A stretch of DNA of 64,000 nt from positions 744,001-808,000 of the forward strand of contig NZ_JBEPSD010000001.1 of the NCBI RefSeq assembly GCF_040548735.1. The letters run 5' to 3'. This stretch comes from Rhodanobacter soli (GTDB taxonomy: Bacteria > Pseudomonadota > Gammaproteobacteria > Xanthomonadales > Rhodanobacteraceae). Below are positions 59,667 through 64,000 of this stretch, piece after piece. How positions within the stretch are numbered: the first letter of the stretch is position 1; every line of letters starts with the position of its first letter. A program made the translations under genes and the position numbers. Under the pieces are notes generated by a model. That model was not told where the DNA came from and made no database searches. It saw only the letters and a program-made list of their open reading frames with translations.

Positions 59667-60104
59667 GGTTCATCCCCGAAATTGATGATGTAAACAGAAA
59701 AATCCCGGCCACCAACGGACCGGGATCGCACGACGTGGCCTTGGTCCCCCCGGACACATGCTCGGCCTCGCCAGCCCCTGACGCTAACATGTCATGGCAC
59801 CAAATGAAGCAGCAGGATGAAAATAAGTGATTGATTCGTAAGACATTACGAAAACCGCAGGAAGTCGCGCACCCCGCGCGGCAAGCGCCGGCGCGGCTCC
59901 TCGCACGTGTGCCCGCCGCGCACGCGGCGCTCCTGCTGGCAGCTTCAAGGGCAGCGAAGTTCTTCGTTCCGGATGCAGCCGAAGGCCGCCGCACTCGCGC
60001 CGTGTCGCCGCACGTGCCTGCGATTTCACCCGGGGGTGTACATGATTTGCCTGGCGGCCGCGGGTTGGCGGCGCGCGGCAGGCGAACGGGCGCGACGCCG
60101 AGCG
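59667..60104. other. Gap between tldD and the S53 peptidase gene
   Basis: 438 bases without a gene I can support. The side near the peptidase is AT-rich (TTACGAATCAATCACTTATT on the minus strand) and may hold its promoter, but no convincing -35/-10 pair was found. Apart from the hairpin at 59697 it shows only GC-rich sequence. Confidence 0.6.
59697..59726 (-). terminator. Terminator-like hairpin in the S53 peptidase leader
   Basis: On the minus strand ATCCCGG, an 11-base loop, CCGGGAT followed by TTTTTCTG, about 30 bases upstream of the peptidase start. It could end a transcript from upstream or attenuate the peptidase gene. Confidence 0.55.
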
Positions 60105-61544
60105 TCAGGACGCGGTGCCGCCCACCGTCATCGCGTCGATCTTCAGTGTCGGTTGGCCCACGCCGACGGGCACGCTCTGCCCGTCCTTGCCGCAGACGCC
60201 CACGCCTTCATCCAGCGCGAGGTCGTTGCCGATCATCGAGACGCGGTTGAGCACCTCGGGGCCGGAGCCGATCAGCGTGGCGCCCTTCACCGGGCGGGTG
60301 ATTTTCCCGTCCTCGATCAGGTAGGCCTCGGAGGCGGAGAAGGTGAACTTGCCGTTGGTGATGTCGACCTGGCCGCCGCCGAAGTTCGGCGCGTACAGGC
60401 CCTTCTTCACCGAGCGGATGATCTCGGCCGGATCGTGCGAACCGGCCCGCATGTAGGTGTTGGTCATGCGCGGCATCGGCAGCGCAGTGAACGATTCGCG
60501 GCGGCCGTTGCCGGTGGGCGCCATGCCCATCAGGCGCGCGTTGAGCTTGTCCTGCATATAGCCTTTCAGAATGCCATCCTCGATCAGGGTGGTGCATTCG
60601 GTCGGGGTGCCTTCGTCGTCGATGCTGAGCGAGCCGCGGCGGCCGGCCAGGGTGCCGTCGTCGACGATGGTGACGCCCTTCGCCGCCACGCGCTGGCCGA
60701 TGCGGCCGGAGAATGCGGAACTGCCCTTGCGGTTGAAGTCGCCTTCCAGGCCGTGGCCGATCGCTTCGTGCAGCAGCACGCCGGGCCAGCCTGGGCCGAG
60801 CACCACGGTCATCTGGCCGGCCGGCGCGTCGACCGAATCCAGGTTCACCAGCGCCTGGCGCACCGCCTCGTCGGCGAACGCCAGCGCGCGGCCGTTCTCG
60901 ATCAGTTCGCGGTAGCCGTAGCGGCCGCCGCCGCCGGAATAACCCTGTTCGCGCCGGCCGTTCTGCTCGGCGATCACCTGGATGTTGATGCGCACCAGCG
61001 GGCGCACGTCGGCGGCCAGGGTGCCGTCGGAGGCGGCGATCAGGATGGTGTCCATGGTCGCGGCGAGGCTGACGATGACCTGCTTGATGCGCGGGTCGCG
61101 CGCACGCGCGTACGCGTCGACCTCGCGCAGCAGCGCGATCTTGTCCGGGTTCGGCAGGCTCTCGACCGGGTCGATCGCCGGGTACAGCTGGCGCGCACCG
61201 TTCAGCGCCAGCGGCTTGCCGGCGCCGCGCCCGTCGTGCGCGATCGCGCGTGCCGCCTTCGACGCTTCCAGCAGCTGCGGTAGCACGATCTCGTCGGAAT
61301 AGGCGAAGCCGGTCTTCTCGCCGCTGATCGCGCGCACACCCACGCCTTGCTCGATCGAGTGGCTGCCGTCCTTGACGATGCCCTCCTCCAGCGTCCACGA
61401 CTCGCTGCGCGAATGCTGGAAGTACAGGTCGGCAGCGTCGATCGACGGGCCCATCAGCTGGGTGAAGACACGGTCGAGGTCGCCGGTGGCGATGCCGCCG
61501 GGGGACAACAGCTTGCTTTCGGCGAGGGCGATCAGTGAATCCAT
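60105..61544 (-). CDS. tldD: Metalloprotease TldD
   Basis: Active, zinc-binding subunit of TldD-TldE, a peptide-maturing and degrading protease. The 479 residues include [20 protein letters not shown] with the HExxxH zinc motif, and [26 protein letters not shown]-type nucleotide-like region [20 protein letters not shown] and [20 protein letters not shown] also fit. The C-terminal GICGKxGQ signature is [20 protein letters not shown]. Partner tldE lies at 53119. The gene order yhdP-tldD is conserved in E. coli, but a sterol-desaturase gene separates them here. Confidence 0.97.
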   Translation of the reverse strand: MDSLIALAESKLLSPGGIATGDLDRVFTQLMGPSIDAADLYFQHSRSESWTLEEGIVKDGSHSIEQGVGVRAISGEKTGFAYSDEIVLPQLLEASKAARAIAHDGRGAGKPLALNGARQLYPAIDPVESLPNPDKIALLREVDAYARARDPRIKQVIVSLAATMDTILIAASDGTLAADVRPLVRINIQVIAEQNGRREQGYSGGGGRYGYRELIENGRALAFADEAVRQALVNLDSVDAPAGQMTVVLGPGWPGVLLHEAIGHGLEGDFNRKGSSAFSGRIGQRVAAKGVTIVDDGTLAGRRGSLSIDDEGTPTECTTLIEDGILKGYMQDKLNARLMGMAPTGNGRRESFTALPMPRMTNTYMRAGSHDPAEIIRSVKKGLYAPNFGGGQVDITNGKFTFSASEAYLIEDGKITRPVKGATLIGSGPEVLNRVSMIGNDLALDEGVGVCGKDGQSVPVGVGQPTLKIDAMTVGGTAS

Positions 61545-61673
61545 GGAGTCGGTTCGTTGGCGGTCGGTGCGGAACTATCCCACATGGGGCTGGCGCCGGC
61601 GCCTTTAAAGCCTTCGCGCCGGTCCGCTACCATGCCGGAGGCGCCGGCCGGCGCCCAACGTGAAGGATCACCT

Positions 61674-62876
61674 GTGAGCGAACATTCGAAGCGCGAAGCC
61701 GCTCGCGACGTCATCGAGCGGGCCGTGCAACCGGTACGGGAAACCCGCGAGCTACTGCATCGCGACGGCGAGCTGAAGCCGGGCCTGGGCAGGATCAGCG
61801 GCGTGATCGCGCTGTCGCTGGGCTTCCTGTGCCTGCTGGCGGTGCTCGCGTTCCACTTCCCGCAATACCTGACCACGCCGGACCTGCGCCACAAGTATTC
61901 GGTCGACGTGCTGCGCCAGCTGCTGCTGGTCGCGCTGCTGGTGGCGGGTGGCATGTCGCTGGGCAACCTGATCCTGAACCGCCAGCGCAACCTCAACCTC
62001 GTGGCGTTCTTGCTGGTGATCGCGGCCACCGCGCTGGGCGGCTCGCGCGTGCCGGTGGGCGAGTTTCCCGACCATACGCCATACCTCGGGCTGGACTGGT
62101 TCATCCTGGACCTGCTCGGTTCCACGCTGATCTTCGTGGTGATCGAGAAGCTGTTTCCGTTGTACCGGGGCCAGGCGATCTTCCGCAAGGAATGGCAGAC
62201 CGACCTGAAGCATTTCGCGGTGAACCATTTCATCGTGGGGCTGGCGCTGCTCACGGTGAACTTCCTGCTGCACCACCTGTTCGGCTGGCTGGTCAGCAGC
62301 AACTTCCAGCAGACCGTACGCGACATTCCATTCCTGCCGCAGCTGCTGCTGTGCGTGCTGGTGGCCGACCTGGCGCAATACTGGACGCATCGCGCGTATC
62401 ACGAGGTGCCGTTCCTGTGGCGCTTCCATGCGGTGCACCACAGCGTGAAGACGATGGACTGGCTGGCCGGCTCGCGCCAGCACATGCTGGAGCTGATCGC
62501 CACCCGTGTCTGCGTGCTGGCACCGCTGTACATCCTCGGTTTCAGCGAGGCGGTGATGAACGGCTACATCCTGATCGTGGGCTTCCAGGCAGTGTTCAAC
62601 CACGCCAACGTGCACCTGCCGTGGGGACCGCTGAAGTACCTGATCGTGACGCCGGACTTCCACCATTGGCACCACGCCTCCGACGACGAGGCGATCGACC
62701 GCAACTACGCCGCGCACTATGCGTTCATCGACTACCTGTTCGGCACCGCGGTGAAGTCGACGAAGAAATTTCCGGAGCGCTACGGCGTGGTCGGCGACTA
62801 CATGCCCGTCGGTTTCGTCCGGCAGCAGCTGTTTCCGTTCCGCGGCAGCAAGGCACCCGCCGAATCGCCGGAATGA
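61674..62876 (+). CDS. Sterol desaturase / fatty acid hydroxylase family membrane protein
   Basis: Di-iron membrane oxidase of 400 residues. It begins at a GTG (VSEHSKREAARDVIERAVQP) with AAGGA seven bases upstream. About six hydrophobic segments are followed by the histidine motifs HRAYHE, HAVHHS and HHWHH (VTPDFHHWHHASDDEAIDRN) that bind the two irons. The family includes ERG3 and bacterial hydroxylases; the substrate is unknown. It is divergent from tldD and converges with yhdP, so it sits as an extra gene in the usual yhdP-tldD pair. Confidence 0.9.
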   Translation: MSEHSKREAARDVIERAVQPVRETRELLHRDGELKPGLGRISGVIALSLGFLCLLAVLAFHFPQYLTTPDLRHKYSVDVLRQLLLVALLVAGGMSLGNLILNRQRNLNLVAFLLVIAATALGGSRVPVGEFPDHTPYLGLDWFILDLLGSTLIFVVIEKLFPLYRGQAIFRKEWQTDLKHFAVNHFIVGLALLTVNFLLHHLFGWLVSSNFQQTVRDIPFLPQLLLCVLVADLAQYWTHRAYHEVPFLWRFHAVHHSVKTMDWLAGSRQHMLELIATRVCVLAPLYILGFSEAVMNGYILIVGFQAVFNHANVHLPWGPLKYLIVTPDFHHWHHASDDEAIDRNYAAHYAFIDYLFGTAVKSTKKFPERYGVVGDYMPVGFVRQQLFPFRGSKAPAESPE

Positions 62877-62885
62877 CCGCGCCGG

Positions 62886-64000
62886 TCAGCGCTGGACCGA
62901 GCCGGCCCTGGCCGGCGACGCGGCGCTGCCCGAGGCGGCCGGCAGACCGGGCACCTGCAGCGGCACGCTGCCGGCGGCAGGGACGTTGCCGACGGGATTG
63001 AGCAACGGCGCACTCGGCGGCGTGGCGCCGCGCTTCTCCACCAAGGTCATCACCGGGTTGTCCCAGCTGCCGGTGACCCGGTAGCGGGCACTGGCGGCCT
63101 GGTTCAGGCCCTTGCCGAGCAGGCCCTGCACGGCGAAGCCGGCCGCTGCGCCGATCGGGCCGCCGACCACCGCGCCGACCAGCGGCAGGCTGTTGCCGAC
63201 ATGCGGCACCACCAGCATCTGCTGGTCGTAGTCCTTCGCGCGCAGGCCGGTGCGGCCGGTGACGCTGATGTTTGCCGCCGAGCCGGCGATCACCAGGTTG
63301 TCGGTGGTGGCGTTGCCATTGGCCAGCTTGAAGTCGCCGGTGATCGAGTCGAACGCCAGCCCCTTGCCGAACACGTCGCCGAAATCCAGGGTGAGGCGGC
63401 GCGGCAGTTCGGTCAGCGAGACCAGGCCGAGCAACCGCCCCACGCCGGGCGACGCCGCCTCGGGAATGCGGCCGTCGTTGACCTGGATGCTGAGCGTGCC
63501 GTCCATGGTGGCCAGCGACAGTCCGCTGGGCGCACCGGGCCAGCTGGCGTCGAGCTGGTCGCGCGTCTTGCCGCCGTTGACCAGCCCGTCGAAACCGAGC
63601 GCGCCCAGCATCGCGCCGAGATCCTCGGCCGCGAAGTTGATCCGCATGTGGGTACGGCTGCTGCTGGCGTTGCCGTTCCAGTCGCCGCTGGCGTTGATCT
63701 GCACGCGGCTGGACAGCGCACGCAGTTGCTCGATGTGCAGGCCGTCCGCCGTCGGCCAGGTTTCCAGGCGCGCTTCGCCGAGCTTCGCGTCGCCCATGCG
63801 CAGATCACCCACCCACACGTGGAACGGCGGCAGCGCCGCCGGGTTGATCCCGGTGTTGGCCGGATCGCGCGCCGGCACCGCCGGTGTCGCGGCTGCCGGC
63901 ACCGCGGCGCCGGCAGCGGCTTTCGCCGGGTGGCTGGCGGCTTCGGCGGTGGGATCCTTCGGCCAGTACAGCCGCTTCAGCCGCGCAGTGACGCCGCGCT
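62886..64000 (-). CDS. yhdP: YhdP-family AsmA-like lipid-transport protein (partial, 5' end beyond the right edge)
   Basis: About 370 C-terminal residues of a very large (about 1270 residues) inner-membrane-anchored protein that bridges the periplasm and moves phospholipid to the outer membrane. The open frame continues without a stop through the right edge; TARLKRLYWPKDP is near the edge. Then come AALPPFHVWVGDLRMGDAKL, the duf3971-type NRINFAAEDLG-like NRI region RINFAAEDLGAMLGALGFDG and the characteristic C-terminal FDSITGDFKLANGNATTDNL and VPHVGNSLPLVGAVVGGPIG. The tail (SARYRVTGSWDNPVMTLVEK) is typical of YhdP. The internal GTG at 63902 is not the true start. Confidence 0.93.
   Translation of the reverse strand, partial: RGVTARLKRLYWPKDPTAEAASHPAKAAAGAAVPAAATPAVPARDPANTGINPAALPPFHVWVGDLRMGDAKLGEARLETWPTADGLHIEQLRALSSRVQINASGDWNGNASSSRTHMRINFAAEDLGAMLGALGFDGLVNGGKTRDQLDASWPGAPSGLSLATMDGTLSIQVNDGRIPEAASPGVGRLLGLVSLTELPRRLTLDFGDVFGKGLAFDSITGDFKLANGNATTDNLVIAGSAANISVTGRTGLRAKDYDQQMLVVPHVGNSLPLVGAVVGGPIGAAAGFAVQGLLGKGLNQAASARYRVTGSWDNPVMTLVEKRGATPPSAPLLNPVGNVPAAGSVPLQVPGLPAASGSAASPARAGSVQR

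Noticed and set aside
59784..60029. 81-codon minus-strand ORF upstream of the S53 peptidase
   Set aside because: Arg/Ala-rich translation typical of GC-rich noncoding DNA, no ribosome site, no known domain.
62886..63902. Complete 338-residue protein starting at GTG 63902
   Set aside because: The frame stays open to the window edge with YhdP-like sequence, so this is the C-terminal part of a larger gene.

Overview
The window looks like a conserved chromosomal stretch of a high-GC gammaproteobacterium of the Xanthomonadales, most like the Rhodanobacteraceae (Rhodanobacter/Dyella type). This rests on protein similarity as I recognise it and on gene order: queA-tgt-yajC-secD, thrS-infC-rpmI-rplT-pheST-ihfA-merR-tRNA-Pro, map/rpsB-tsf-pyrH-frr-uppS-cdsA-dxr-rseP-bamA-lpxD-fabZ-lpxA-lpxB-rnhB-dnaE, accA-tilS, xseB-ispA and yhdP-tldD-darP-tldE. 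No database search was run.

Layout. 1-4.3 kb (minus): queuosine genes queA and tgt, then the Sec accessory genes yajC and secD (secD runs off the left edge). 4.3-8.0 kb (minus): an ABC exporter with a DesK/DesR-like two-component system, probably one operon. 8.3-12.1 kb: a class-III aminotransferase, a PsiF-repeat protein, upp and prolyl iminopeptidase. 12.1-14.9 kb: a D-2-hydroxyglutarate-dehydrogenase-like FAD enzyme divergent from serA. 14.9-22.7 kb (minus): the long translation operon thrS-infC-rpmI-rplT-pheS-pheT-ihfA-merR followed by tRNA-Pro(GGG). 22.8-28 kb: a nucleotide-sugar epimerase, a HemJ-like protein, glnD and map. 28.2-47.5 kb (plus): the large translation, envelope, lipid A and replication run from rpsB to dnaE. 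47.6-55.5 kb: yajD, accA, a NYN/LOTUS gene, tilS, xseB, ispA, a DUF4870 protein, tldE/pmbA, a DUF1653 protein and darP. 55.5-60.1 kb: an accessory segment. 60.1-64 kb: tldD, a sterol-desaturase-like enzyme and the 3' part of yhdP.

The most interesting signals are regulatory and accessory. The thrS leader carries a complete-looking transcription attenuator: a consensus-like promoter, an 8-codon leader peptide with tandem Thr codons, an alternative hairpin and a mutually exclusive intrinsic terminator. infC appears to start at AUC. S2 has a roughly 50-residue Arg/Asp/Gly/Pro-rich tail. The accessory segment between darP and tldD holds a MITE-like nested palindrome with 15-bp terminal inverted repeats, a 42-codon ORF, a membrane-anchored NERD-domain gene split by a frame change, and a DUF3883 nuclease-like gene. 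Their codon use is visibly more AT-rich than that of the neighbours, which fits a small horizontally acquired, possibly defence-related islet. At least five families of short dispersed palindromic repeats sit in the intergenic gaps.
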